This document shows positions 32,875 to 44,200 of a DNA stretch of 64,000 nt, in pieces; the first letter of the stretch is position 1, and each line of letters begins with the position of its first letter. A program made the translations under genes and the position numbers. The notes beneath the pieces are model-generated. The model was not told the origin of the DNA, ran no database searches, and was given only the letters and a program-made list of their open reading frames with translations. The DNA is from Punctularia strigosozonata HHB-11173 SS5 (Eukaryota; Basidiomycota; Agaricomycetes; Corticiales; Punctulariaceae), in the NCBI RefSeq assembly GCF_000264995.1, contig NW_006767434.1:1147725-1211724 (forward strand), written 5' to 3'.

Positions 32875-33578
32875 CTATCCGGAGCAGTTCGGTCGGGTCG
32901 GTTGCAGGGAATATAAAAACTCAGGGCTACTGCAGATTCATACGGATGTACACAGCGATTACCCTTCGCCGTCTCGTCTTCCGGTTTCTATCGTCCGAAT
33001 AGTCGACTGAAACACCTGAACTTGTACATGTACCAGATCGACCCGAGCGCCTCCCTTGAGGCTTCAGTTTACGAGGGCTCCGGCCCTCCCAGCCTCCTTC
33101 CGGGCACCGTCGCTTTCAAACCTTCACGACCATACCAAACCTTTGGCGTCAGTCTATCCCTTGCATTCCTCGCATCGCAGCCAAACCAATATCCGACGCT
33201 GGACCCAGACGCTACTACCGGTGTTGCCACCTCATAAACGTAACCTCAGTATGGCTCGCGGATCGTCGATTGCAGCGACTTCCGGCCGCCCTGCCATTCA
33301 GTCCCATCGCGCTCAGTTCCCTGGAGGCGAAGCACTACCACTACGACATCACTTTCGATGTATACTAGCCCATGACCTCCAAGCAACCACTGCAGTGAAC
33401 TATAAACGTGAACTACTTATTCGAAACACATGAGGGCTTTCAGAGCGAGCCCCGGGATTGCACAAGATCAACGCAATAAGGAGTATCAGCTCTGCCGTTG
33501 CTCAGCGCGTCGGTTTCGCCCTGGCCTTGGACCGCCCCCGTACCTGCACTTGCCGCCGCCATCACTAAACTTGCGCGC
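32875..33578. other. Intergenic region
   Basis: About 700 bp without a supported gene. Frames in this stretch have no recognisable pattern. Confidence 0.5.
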
Positions 33579-34330
33579 ATGACATTGGATGATGCCGATA
33601 TGCCCAACACCACATCTCGTCGAGTGACACATCATGGATATATCTCCACCTTGACCTTGCCCAAGCCCCCCTCAAGGAATTCAACCGGACCCATGCCCCT
33701 CTCACGCTTCCTCACTGCATGGCTGACCGCAGATGCGGTCATCAACATCGGCGCGGGTGTGTTCTACCTCGCCTCGCCTGGGCTCTTCTTTGATGGTGGG
33801 TTTAATCCAGGATGCGCTTACCATGAACGATGACCGTACGATATTCAATAGGTATTGGTGGCCCCCCTGCGCCACAGCATCCCAACGTTCTCTGGACGAC
33901 GCGCACGCTCGCAGCATACATGGTCACGGCTGGCGGAGCAATGGCGCTCGCTGCGAGGTGTGCCCGTCTCACCGTACCACTTTCTTCTCCTCAATAGACC
34001 ATCCACTTTTGAGCCATCATGTCTCGGTAAACGCTCCAAACTGACACTGAATATGCATCCCTCGGTAGATCTAAATCGGTTTCTCTCCGCGTGCATCTCT
34101 GCTGCCTGTTTGTCCTCTGCGGGCTTCTCACCCTTCCAGGTGTGTTCTTGCACGCGCCCTCAGCCCTTGTGAAAGGATTGGGCACAGCAGTGGTCACCGC
34201 AATGTGTGCACCATACGTCTGGTTCATCTTCATACGGCCGGAAACAAGGGGAGACATCCCAACGCTAAGCGTAACCGCTGGGGAAGAAGACGGCGAGCAC
34301 GAGAGCTTGTTGCGAGCGCCTAGGAACTGA
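33579..34330 (+). CDS. Small membrane protein, about four helices (194 aa)
   Basis: Three exons, 33579-33795, 33852-33957 and 34069-34330, join in frame. The predicted protein has four hydrophobic segments: FLTAWLTADAVINIGAGVFY, TLAAYMVTAGGAMALAA, LCCLFVLCGLLTLPGVFL and ALVKGLGTAVVTAMCAPYVW. A charged cytosol-like tail with EEDGEHESLL ends the protein; DGEHESLL resembles an acidic dileucine sorting signal. I do not recognise the family. The even spacing of helices and the total length resemble small fungal four-helix proteins of unknown role. ATG 33579 is the first in the frame after upstream sequence without conservation; ATGs near 33600 and 33692 are alternatives. Confidence 0.65.
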
Positions 34331-34927
34331 GCATCATCATCTTCATGTGCCGCGAATGACAGTTCGGCGTAGCGTCGTACTTAGTGTATCTGTAAAATCC
34401 ATGTGATCGCCAACGGCACTGCGAAGATTGCCGTCCGCACAGAAGAGCAACCTTCTCTTTACCCAGTCATGCCCGACGTCAGGACACGGAGAGAAAGATG
34501 GCCGGATGGCCGCTGAAATCATTGACCAAATCGCGCCACGTCTCTCCCTATTCAAATCTCGTTTATATGGGGTAAGACCAAATAACAGTGCATACGTCAA
34601 ATATACCTCGGGTCTTGCCTGAAATACGGAGCACGCTAACTAGCTGCCGCGCCGTCCTTACCGGCTGCCCCTACTTCGGGGGCTCGTGCTCCTAGCGCAG
34701 ACTCATAAACAGAGTCTCCTTACCGGTTGCGGAGGGCGCAGACAATCCGTGGAAGAGGTGGACAACACCGCGTTTGTGAGCGAGGCGAGCCGCGGCCGGA
34801 CCGGACGAGGACCCCAGCTATGACTCCGCTGCGAGTTCTGGAGGGAGGCACTTCGCTTGATTATTACGCGTACACCGAGCGATATATCCCTATGGTGGTA
34901 GAAGTCGTCATCTGCAAAAGACCAGCA
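34331..34927. other. Intergenic region
   Basis: I see no gene. A frame runs on from the decayed aldo/keto reductase into about 34703 but has no conserved sequence. Confidence 0.5.
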
Positions 34928-36136
34928 CAGATTTTCCTCTCCTTTCCATTCCTCGAGCGGCAAGCATTTACCATCGGGCCTCCACACCGGCCGCGATCCA
35001 CGCAAGCGTGCGGTTCCGGATACCGGCTACCTCCGCGTTCTCCGTAAGGTCGCGGATCTCCTTGATAGCTCCAGCCGGGAGATCAAGCTCGGCACCACGG
35101 GCGTTCTCCTCAATACGTTCGGGTGTGCGTGAGCCCGGGATGGGTATCCCTCAAAAACGGTCAGCCTCGGAATGTCGCAAGGCCGTCGCACGCCTTACCC
35201 GTAGGGTGTTCAACCAAGACCCACGCCAGGGTGGCTTGGCTCGACGCCGCGTTATACTTGTTCGCGATCTCCTGCAGCTTGTCCACGACCAACAGGTTCT
35301 TCTGGAAGTTCTCTTCCGAAAAGCGGGGAAGCACGAGCCGGAGGTCGCCCTCGCTGAAATCGGCCCGGGACCGGGCGAGCGGGCTGTACGCCACGACCGA
35401 CATCCCGAGTCTGTTCGCAGCGGCCGCGGGCCCGTTCTTCTCGATATCGAGCGTGAACGGGCTGTATTCGGTCTGCACCGCGAGGAGCTTTTGGCCGAGC
35501 GCGGGCACGGCCTTGGCGCGCTCGAGCGTTTCAACGCTGCACTCGGACAGTCCGAGCCATCGGAACTTCCCGCCCTCGACGAACTCGCGGACCACCTCGG
35601 AGACAATTTCGATGGGCACCTTGGGGTCGACACGGTGTTGGTAGTAGAGGTCGATGTGTTCGACGCCGAGTCGCTCAAATGAGCGGTGGACGGCGCGCTT
35701 GACGTACGAAGGCCAGGAGGTGACACCAGTGGAGGGTTTTTGACATTGGGTTGAGTCGAACGCGCTAAACTTGGTGGCGGGGAATATCCCGCTACGAAGG
35801 CCGGTGTCTTTGAACCACTTACCCAAGGTGGCCCCGGCTAGGCAAGGCGTCAGACATCGTGCGTGCAATGTTAAGAGCGGCCCAAGCTTACAAGTACCGT
35901 AGATGCCCGCGCAATCCCAAAATGTCATGCCAGCATCCGCGGCATATTTCAGCGCCTTCATGGCGCCGTTCTCGTCGGTCTTTCCATAGAAAGCGCCGAT
36001 AACCTATACACACTATCAGCGTATGCCGCAATCGACGACTCGGTCATGTTTACCCATCGTGCCGAGACCAAGTGCGCTGAAATTAGGGCCGTCGCGGCCA
36101 CGTCGACGACGTGGGCAGCTTGGCCAACGGTGACAT
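34928..36136 (-). pseudogene. Decayed aldo/keto reductase copy
   Basis: This minus-strand copy matches the intact gene at 62294-63517 along nearly its whole length and keeps the same exon borders. Shared blocks include GMTFWDCAGIYG, ATLGKWFKDTG, YYQHRVDPKVPIEIV, GLSECSVETLERAKAVP and SEENFQKNLLVVDKLQEIAN. It is damaged in three places compared with that gene. One extra base in the first exon (about 36105-36120) throws the start ATG at 36136 out of frame. About eight residues (GRGLASGKY region) are missing near 35370. The last exon shifts frame after ENAEVAG, so the conserved end KCLPLEEWKGEENL (to 34928) is read in another frame. The catalytic Asp, Tyr, Lys and His are still present. A truncated but expressed protein from a later ATG cannot be excluded. 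Confidence 0.78.
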
Positions 36137-36699
36137 GGTGAACAATGTGCTGTAGAACACGGTGGCGCCCAGAACGGGTAAATTTCACCGTGTTATGAGG
36201 CAAACATGAGCATTCGCCCGGTTTGCGGATTAAAGGGTGTCGACGGGACGTGTTCACCTGATTGCAAGGCGAAAATCGTCGACGCGGTAGCTCGGAATCC
36301 GAGCTAATATACAATCCATAGTCGTCAAGGTCTGGCTTTTATAGCGGAGAAACATGAGAGCAAGTGGGATAGGTAGGGCGCTGATACAGATGCTTGCAAA
36401 ACACGACGAAAAGCAACCACCGAGGGGTCGAAGACAATCCGGCATCCTAGCGCCGGCGGTTGCGGGTCATCCGAGAACGCCGCAGTGAAATCCAGCGTGG
36501 AAATCGGAGGGCAGCTTGCGTCATCACTCCGTAACGACCGGTACCGATTCTCAACGACAATACTGTCGTTCTGGACTACTCAGACTTGGACGTCCAATAA
36601 TTTCTGTGATCATTGTTTCCGAAAGCAACGTATCCCGCGATCCACCCAAGACAAGAGTACTACCGGACTAAGGTCACCAAACCGTCCTCCAAACGAGAC
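36137..36699. other. Intergenic region
   Basis: I see no gene between the decayed reductase and the DUF202 gene A stop at 36700. Confidence 0.5.
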
Positions 36700-37377
36700 T
36701 CACTGGCTATCCTTGTCAGCCAGGAGGACGCCGAAAATGATGGATACGAAAGCTATCAGTCCCGTGGATAGAACCGCCAGCGATACGCGCGCCGTCGGAA
36801 ACTTTCCCTGGATCAGGGACGATTGGACGATAAAATACCGTAAGCAACCTTTACGAAGTAGAACGACCGAGCAATCGTCAGTCATCTGCGATCGCGTTCT
36901 CGGCCCAGTTGAGATACATACCAAGGATCAGGACCATGATACCCATGACAATCAAGGACGCGCCTAGAGGACGTGCGAGGTTGTAGGCAGCATCGGCCTC
37001 GGACAATCTGAACAACTGCGCCAACGCTGTCATCGTGGCGCTATTTTTAGCCTCGCCACATCCTGACATGCGCACCAACAAGTGCACTCACCTGTGCCCA
37101 TGGAGGATATCGCCAGGCTTGTGCGCACGTACGCCATAAAGGTGCGCTCGGAGGCCAAATGGTCGCGCGCTACGCTCCCGTTATTGACAAGCTTCAGCGA
37201 GGGGCTCGGCAGCCTCGCAAACCAACTACCAACACGAGACCTAGGTAGATTGTCGGCATCGTCCTGCGTGAATCCCGAACTGGACGACGTTGAGGAGATG
37301 GCAGTGTTGCGGTCTTGAGTGATAGCCCCGTAATTTGTAACGCCGGTGCTCCCCCCCGCGAGAGGGTCGGTATCCAT
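36700..37377 (-). CDS. DUF202 membrane protein A (179 aa)
   Basis: Three exons, 37092-37377, 36922-37026 and 36700-36848, join in frame. After a polar N terminus of about 60 residues comes the DUF202 signature (LVNNGSVARDHLASERTFMA, YVRTSLAISSMGTALAQLFR). It is followed by three membrane helices (LGASLIVMGIMVLILG, then VSLAVLSTGLIAFVSIIFGV). DUF202 domains also occur in the vacuolar transporter chaperone complex, but here the protein is a stand-alone form with no SPX or catalytic part, and its role is unknown. DUF202 gene B at 52424-53333 is a paralogue with the same motif but a different N terminus and one extra intron. It lies just downstream (365 bp) of the MFS gene on the same strand. Confidence 0.85.
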
Positions 37378-37742
37378 GTAGAATAGCAGCAGACACCACC
37401 CCCTGGGTCGTGCATAGATCGCCCTGAGACCGCTACTGGCTTAAATCCATCCAACACAGGACCCTGAGGAGGGCGTGCGCGCGATTGACGTCCTTGCGGA
37501 GTGGTATCGCGTTTCTCTTGCAGAAAAACGCGGCAGCCGTGCCAAGGCTCTAGCACGCCATCGGGCCTTCCTCTGAGCAATATTTCGCACATCCTTTCTG
37601 AAGACGCTTCAGCAGCACTTTGAGCATCTTCCGTCCAGTGTTGATGTTACGAATTCGAACATGTGCAATGGTCGTGGATAGGACATTGAACCTCATTCTA
37701 TCATCATACAAAAACAGGGTCTACGTCAACTTATAGCAGCAG
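37378..37742. other. Spacer between DUF202 A and the MFS gene
   Basis: No gene is seen in 365 bp. The part next to 37743 is weakly similar to 50700-50745, next to the MFS relic. Confidence 0.5.
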
Positions 37743-39955
37743 CTAAGGGGATCTCGCCTCGCGTTTCTCGGCTGCCTCTCTCCACTGTCCACCCTTCCAC
37801 AGCACAAGAAGAATGAGGAACGCGGTGAGCACCGTGAGCCCAGCCCAGAGCGTGTACAACCCCCCGTCGCCTATCGCGTTCTACGACCGAAAAAACGATG
37901 GTCAACGCTCCGTACCAAAATCAAGACATCTTCGACGCACCTGCAGCGGCACCGCAACTTCGGCCGCGATGAACGCAAACAAACCCCTATAGAAGCTGTT
38001 GGCCGCGACAGCGGTCGAGCTCCTACCCGCGTTCGCATCGACGAGGTACGCGAGTGTGCTCGAATACACCCAGATGCTGAAGAACCCGCAGAAGAAAAGC
38101 GTGACGCAGACGGCGGCAACGTGCACCCGCTCCTGCGCGATCCACGCGTACGCGATCGTCGCGGGGGGTAACCCGAGCAATCCGAGCTTGGTCGATGCGA
38201 GCCGCATCTCCGGGGCGGAACGCCCGCCGTTGAGCGCTTTCATGCGCGCGAGCGTGCGGTCCGAGTGGTTCCCGCCGAAGATGCTGCCCGCGATGGAGCC
38301 GATCCCGTACGCGAGCAAGGTGAGGCCGATCTTAAGCGCGTCGAAGTCGTATTTGTTCCCGAGCGTGCGGGCACAGGTGTAGGAGATGCTGTAGCTGAAA
38401 GAGAAGATGAGGCCTAATGTTATATTTGGACATCAGCCTGCAGCTCTTAGAGAGGTGAGGAGTGCAAAGTTAGGGACGGACCAGATGCGAAGAGGATGGT
38501 GAAGTTGTTGAGGCGGCGGAGGACCATGAAGACGGGGCCGATCGGGTTGACGTCCTTGAGGGAGAGCGTGATCTCGTCCAACCGTTTCACCGGCTCCCGC
38601 CGACTCGCACCTCGCTCGACGTCGCGCAGCTCAATCGCCGGCTCTTCGTTAACGACGGGAGTGCTGTCTCCCGACATGCCCTTCTTCATCTTCGGCGGAG
38701 CCTCGGTAACACTGAGCGTCACCTGGCTGGCCCGCTTGCTGTTCGCGGCAGTGGAGGCTGCTGAGCGCTCCTGCTCGAGCCTGCGCAGGACCTGTTGATA
38801 CGTGAGGCTCCGTTCGCGCCGGAACGTATCCTTGAAGATGAAGACGAAAGAGAGCAGATTTAGGCCGGCAAAGATGACCATGAACCAGAAGGTCGCCCTC
38901 CAATTGAAGAATTGGGTTAACCTGGGGAGAACATGGGGTCAGCCGAGATTCCGCGACGAATATAAAGAACGCTCACAGACCGCCGATGATGGGGCCGAGG
39001 GAGGGCCTGAGGGACAAATGAAGCAGATAAGTCTGAGTATATGCGCGCAAGATTCGCTGCCTACCCTAGGAGAGGGGCGGTGTAGTATATTCCCATCATG
39101 GTGCCTCGTTCGGAGGGTTCGTAGATGTCCGCAAGGGTGGCAGCTCCAATGGCCATGACGGCGCTCGACCTTCGAGACACGAGTTCAATGTCTGAACGAA
39201 CATTATCGCTTCACCACTGACCCAGCTGCTTGGACGACCCTCATGCCGATGACAAGCTGGATCGTCTTCGCGGTGGCGACGCAAATGCAACCAACGAGAT
39301 TCAGGGCAATGGCGACAATATAGATCATCTGGGCAGAGTAAAGTCGGTTACGACTGGTAGACTTTGTGCAGAAAGACGGAGGGAGACAGACCTTTCGGCC
39401 CTTGATCTCGGACATCGCAGCCCAGAACAGAGGTGCGCCACCCTGCACGAGAATGAACAGAGAGAGGCTGAGAGAGATCTGTCCGGCTGAGGCATGTAGT
39501 TGCTTTTCGATTTGTTGAATCGCCGGCTATATGAGGATGATATTGCTTAAGTCAAGGTATTCGACTAGCGTATAGGGGGGTTGTCCTGACGTTATAGATG
39601 TTGGCACCTAACAGTCGCAGGGTTCGCAAACATATTAAGCTTTGATGGATGGGGGTAGACCCATAACGAAGGACGTGCCTAATCCAGCGATAGCGGAGGC
39701 AAAGGAGATAACGAACAGAATCGATGTCTACACGGTACAGCATGAGCTCCGCAGCAGAAGAAGAAGGTGTATACGACACACCTTGCGAGCCCGCGACCAT
39801 TTACGAGGATCGTCCAGGACCGGTGCATGCTCAATGTCGGCTTTTGTGATTGGAGACTTTTCCGCCTTGATGGTGAGACTGGGCGTTGCAGTTGGCGGTA
39901 CTGGCTCGAGGCCTACTGACTGTATGCTGGATGCGCGTGTACTGGTCGGGTCCAT
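37743..39955 (-). CDS. MFS transporter, drug:H+ antiporter (DHA1/QDR-like)
   Basis: The gene has many short exons from ATG 39955 to the TAG at 37743-37745. The N terminus ends in LDDPRKWSRARK. It is followed by SILFVISFASAIAGLGTSFV, GQISLSLSLFILVQGGAPLF, then WAAMSEIKGRK (the MFS loop 2-3 motif) and ATLADIYEPSERGTMMGIYY (the motif C region of DHA1 exporters). A long charged central loop rich in Arg/Lys/Glu (TFRRERSLTYQQVLRRLEQE) separates two six-helix halves. The second half keeps IGSIAGSIFGG and WVYSSTLAYLVDANAG. Family members export drugs, polyamines or acids at the plasma membrane; the substrate here is unknown. The very 3' end and the upstream flank, but not the body, are repeated at 50.75-51.24 kb. 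Confidence 0.82.
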
Positions 39956-40744
39956 CGTGATAGTTTACAAGATAGTGTTACAAGTAACGATTCGAAATGC
40001 TCTATCGTCGGATTGCAGAGGTCGTACGATTGCTGTAGGCCCCGAGTTTGGATGAGATGCCGACTGCATGTCCTTATTTATATGTTGGCCCGTCGGGAGC
40101 CTTGGGTCCAATGACTCTGATATCCGCGATGATACATAACATAAGCAGAAGTTCTGTGTGTTTCGGCATAGGTCGGCATTGAATATGGAGGTTGGCGCGG
40201 GAGACCGCGAGGTGGCGAAGACGCCCGACGTCCACTCACGTTCTCGCTTTTTTCTCCGCTCAACGACTCGTGTCGGGTTCGTGGCTACAGCACACGTCGC
40301 GAACCCGGCGAACGTCAAGGAGATTGTCAACCTCCAGGGGCGAGGACTACTTGGGCATCTTCGACCGATGCATGTCTCTCACACCTTGAATGCACCCCAC
40401 GGATTGACTGCGGGTGCATCCTGGTCTTGTCTGTGGATCTATATACCATTCGCATGATCATCGAGCCTGCGGCTCACTGTTGATCTTCGAACGATTTTAA
40501 GCAGCGAAAGGATGATTTGCGGCGTTGAAGGAATAGCTCGTCTCACCTCATCCCGTCGTCAATGGAGATGGTGCGTGCTCATGAATTCAAGTGGAAGGTC
40601 GACGCATTTTACAATTGAAAATACAGGTGGGGAGGACATCAGTCAGATTCTGGCGAACAGAAAGAAGATTACCCGCGAAGGCGACAGTCAACCACGGCAT
40701 TGTCCGATATCTCAAGACCTTCCCGCGCGGTTTGAATGAGCATT
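39956..40744. promoter_or_regulatory. Upstream flank of the MFS gene, duplicated at 51 kb
   Basis: I see no gene. The stretch 40090-40590 is clearly related to 50815-51215 (shared runs include GTGTTTCGGCATA against GTGCGTTTCGGCATA, and CTCATCCCGTCGT against TTCATCCCGTCGT). It presumably contains the MFS promoter. Confidence 0.6.
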
Positions 40745-40779
40745 GATATCAGATTCTTTTTTTTTTGGACGAGCAGATA

Positions 40780-41136
40780 CTATATGACACCTTCACTTCG
40801 TCAACCCCGTCGAATCGTCACTTTGCTACATCTCAGTAACCGCTGCACGGTTTGGTCCCAGAATTTGACTGAGTAATTTATGAATGTATCCAAGTGTATT
40901 TCACAGGTTTTTATTCACCAGAAAGCCTCCAACGAGGAGGAGGAGGACTGTGTGCATTGTAACGCTGCGTGATGGTTAGCCGAGCGGAGTTTAAAGAAGG
41001 TATTCATTGATCAACGGCTGTTGTAAGGCCAGTCAGATTCGGAGCACCAAAGTGCTTGATGACGAAGTCGGCTATCAATGTGACCGGCCTGTGACTGACG
41101 ATTCGACGAGGTTGACGAAGTGAAGGTGTCATATAG
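40780..41136. mobile_element. 357-bp MITE nested in the LINE 3' end
   Basis: The left end CTATATGACACCTTCACTTC continues through CGTCAACC. The right end is its reverse complement, so the arms pair over about 42 bp with one or two small differences. TA flanks both sides (40778-40779 and 41137-41138), the usual Tc1/mariner-type target duplication. There is no coding frame. It lies inside the LINE, about 20 bp before the LINE's poly-A, so it either inserted into the LINE or travels as part of that LINE family. Confidence 0.8.
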
Positions 41137-41277
41137 TAATCCTATTCAGCAATCGACAAGCTTGTCTGACCCTAAATAAGCTACTCCTAAAATAGCGGAC
41201 CTCGTAAGGCCCGGTCCGAGGAAAAATGCTCGATACCACAACCCCCGGGGAACTCCAGGGCGAGTGGGGCTCGTACA

Positions 41278-44200
41278 CTACCTAGGGTATTCCTGTCGTC
41301 GGATCCCAGGCAGCTTAATACCCACTAAAACCTCAAGGCTTTTAGCCCAATTTTCGGGGAGCGCTTGTTCTTCGGCAAGCAGCCCCGTCCAAGTTCCCTG
41401 TACCTTCCTTATGTAGGATGATGTTCGGATTATCTTCGACGCCGTAGCTTGGTCCGTTTCTAGCCGTCTTTGGACGACGTTAGCCCAGCGTCGCTGCACC
41501 TCTCGGGGCGTGTGGGATTTCCCTCCCATCGTATGTTCGCACCTCAGTATCCACACTAGATACGCTGATTCCGATATTAATATCCGTAGCAGCCGTGATC
41601 GGCCCTGTGCCGGCCGGTCTCGTTTTGATAGCTGGTCTTCTATGTTCATTTGTAGTGCACCGCAGCCTAGTATCAAGCCTAGAGTTATCCGTGGGAGTAT
41701 TCCTCTCCCTTCGGGCCATGCGTCCCGTACTAGGTTCCACACTGTCGTGCTATAACTCCGTTCACAATCGATCATGATATGTTCCATCGATTCCTCTTCT
41801 CCGCAGTATGCACACTTCTCACGTTCGCTGTACCCTGGGACGTTCCTCCAGAATCCTCCTATGCGGTGAGAGTTGTGCAAGGCTCTAAATAGGAATTGCC
41901 TAATAGGCGTTCGTAGGTCCTTGCGTCTGGTCGATAACCATATCGCCTCGTCGCTCAGCACGGATCCGCTCAGGTCTGCTATCGCGTGTCTCGCCATGTC
42001 TAGTGGGGCGAGGGCCGCCCTCCTCGTGTCCATCGGGCCTTGTTTGCTCATAATCCCCCGGTACAGGAGTGACTGCGACATGGACATTAGGCGCGCCCCC
42101 CGGAGGTTGAATTCCGCGGGTACGTTTAGATCGATATCATCTGCGGACTGTTTCAACACTCCGTCTCGTGCCAGTGCGTCAGCTTTCTCGTTTCCTTCTT
42201 CACCGGAGTGTCCCTTTACCCATAGGAAGTCTGTCGGCGCTGATCGTCTTCTCAGGTGGAAAGCCGTTGCCTTGAAGAGGTCGGCATTCTTTATATCTAT
42301 CCAGCCTATGTCTTCCCATTTCGTCAGGTGTTTCGTTAGTCCCTCTATCACGTACATCGAATCCGTTTTGAACAGGATGTGTGCGAAGGGCGCTGTGCTC
42401 TGGAGGGCCACCAGGACGGCCGTTATTTCTCCTCTCTGGTTGGAGTGCTCGTCCCCTGGGACCTTGATTGCCCTGCTTGCTTCCGGCATGTTCGGGATCC
42501 ATACTCCACTCCCACACACTGCTTCCAGCGTTCCATTTTTTTCACAAGATCCGTCCGTATATATCACCATAGCCTCGTCCGGCGCAGTTCTTCCTCTCGT
42601 GGGTCTGCTCAGTCTCGTCGCAGGTGCTCTTGTTACATCTTGCTCCCCTGCGAATACTCTAATTCCGTCGTTCCAGCATGTCTTCAGGGACACCGACGGG
42701 TCGAAGCGTATGGTGCCCCTTCTCCCTCTTTCTTGAACGTTCTTTTCCTTGCGCGTGTGGGTGAGTGTTAGCCCGTCTCCCTGGTCATTATTCCGTGTGG
42801 AGAATCGCTTCGATATGCGGTCTAGTATGGTTCGTGCACGTTCGCAGCATTTATTCGGGTCTTTACATCCTCGTTCTCTGTCGAGCGTGCATTTGTCACA
42901 TTGGCACACCCTGTGGTGAGAGTGTTGGAGCTCTTCCATTCTTCGTGCCATAGCAAGCATGTTCTTAACCGTTTCAACTCCGTGATTTGTCTTCAGGCAT
43001 TTATCTTTCCCCTTATGGTACGTCCACCTCGGAGCTCCTAGCTGGCACCACGCTGGCATGCCTTCTTTCACAGAGTCTGCTATCCGTATCGCGTCAAAGG
43101 CCACTTCATGTTTCTTGGCCACCTTTAACATGCCGGTGATTTCTATTGGGAGCTTTTCCGCGTTCGGGCCTCGTGCCGGCACCGACCATGCTTGTACGAA
43201 TGCATTCACTTTGTCATAGGAGTCAAGGCCGCTTGGGGCTACATTGTTGATTAGTATGTCTGCTAGGCATGCCCATTTCGGTCGTTTCTCATGGTCTGCT
43301 AGGTATTCCCGGAGCCAGACCAGCCATATCGCTTCGTTCCTTGCCTGGAGGTTTAGGAGGTCTATCCCTCCCTCTTGTCGCGGTCTCTGTAATTCTGCCA
43401 TCGCGATCGGTGAGCCGCGTCCTTCACCCCATATGAAGCTTCTAATGCTTCTATTTAGTTCCTCGCGCACCGAGTCTGGCATCCCCTGAACACGTGTCTT
43501 GTACTGCGTTAAGCCTCCCACCACCATTTGTACTACCAGGGCTTTCGCGTGCATCGTGGGCTTTGCCGCGCGCCATCTTCGCAGCTCTTTGTCGATCTTC
43601 CTTACTGTGTCTGTCCACACGGTTGCTTGGTCAATTCCGTTGCCGACCCATGCACCGAGTAGTCTCGTCGCCTGGCCATCATTCAGGATCTCAACATCCT
43701 CCGGTATGTCCGCTCCAGTTCCGTCCAGGGAGCGCGTTCTTCGCACCATGTCGCGGTACTCCTTTGTCCCGATCGGTATGATTTCGGTTTTGTTCTTGTT
43801 GAATCGAGCTCGCGAGGCTTTGCACCACCTTTCTAGGACGTCCAGTAGGTCGCAATACTTATCGTTTTCAGAAAGGTAGACCGTCGTATCATCGGCGAAC
43901 AGGGCGATCAGTATTCTTTCGGTCTCGCCCGGAGCCTTGAAACCGCGCAGCCTCGGGTCCGCCCTCATCATGTTCGCTAGGGGTTCTATCGCAAGGTCGA
44001 AGAGAAGGCACGATAGGGGGTCTCCTTGCCGCACACCTCTCGTTACTCTAAAGGTTTCGCTAAAGGTGCCGTTGATCATTACTTTCGTCTCTGCTCTCGC
44101 ATATAGGGCCTTCACTGTGTTAATGAATCTCTCTGGCATGTTGAACTTTTTCAGGGTTGCCCATAGGTATGAATGGTCGATCTTGTCATATGCCTTTTCC

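Noticed and set aside
36700-40744. DUF202 A and MFS as one co-transcribed unit
   Set aside because: They are on the same strand but 365 bp apart in a eukaryote with separate starts; I see no sign of shared transcription.
40975-41045. tRNA-like A-box (TAGCCGAGCGG) and weak B-box, possible tRNA-derived SINE
   Set aside because: The B-box match is poor, no cloverleaf forms, and the stretch is the interior of the 357-bp MITE.
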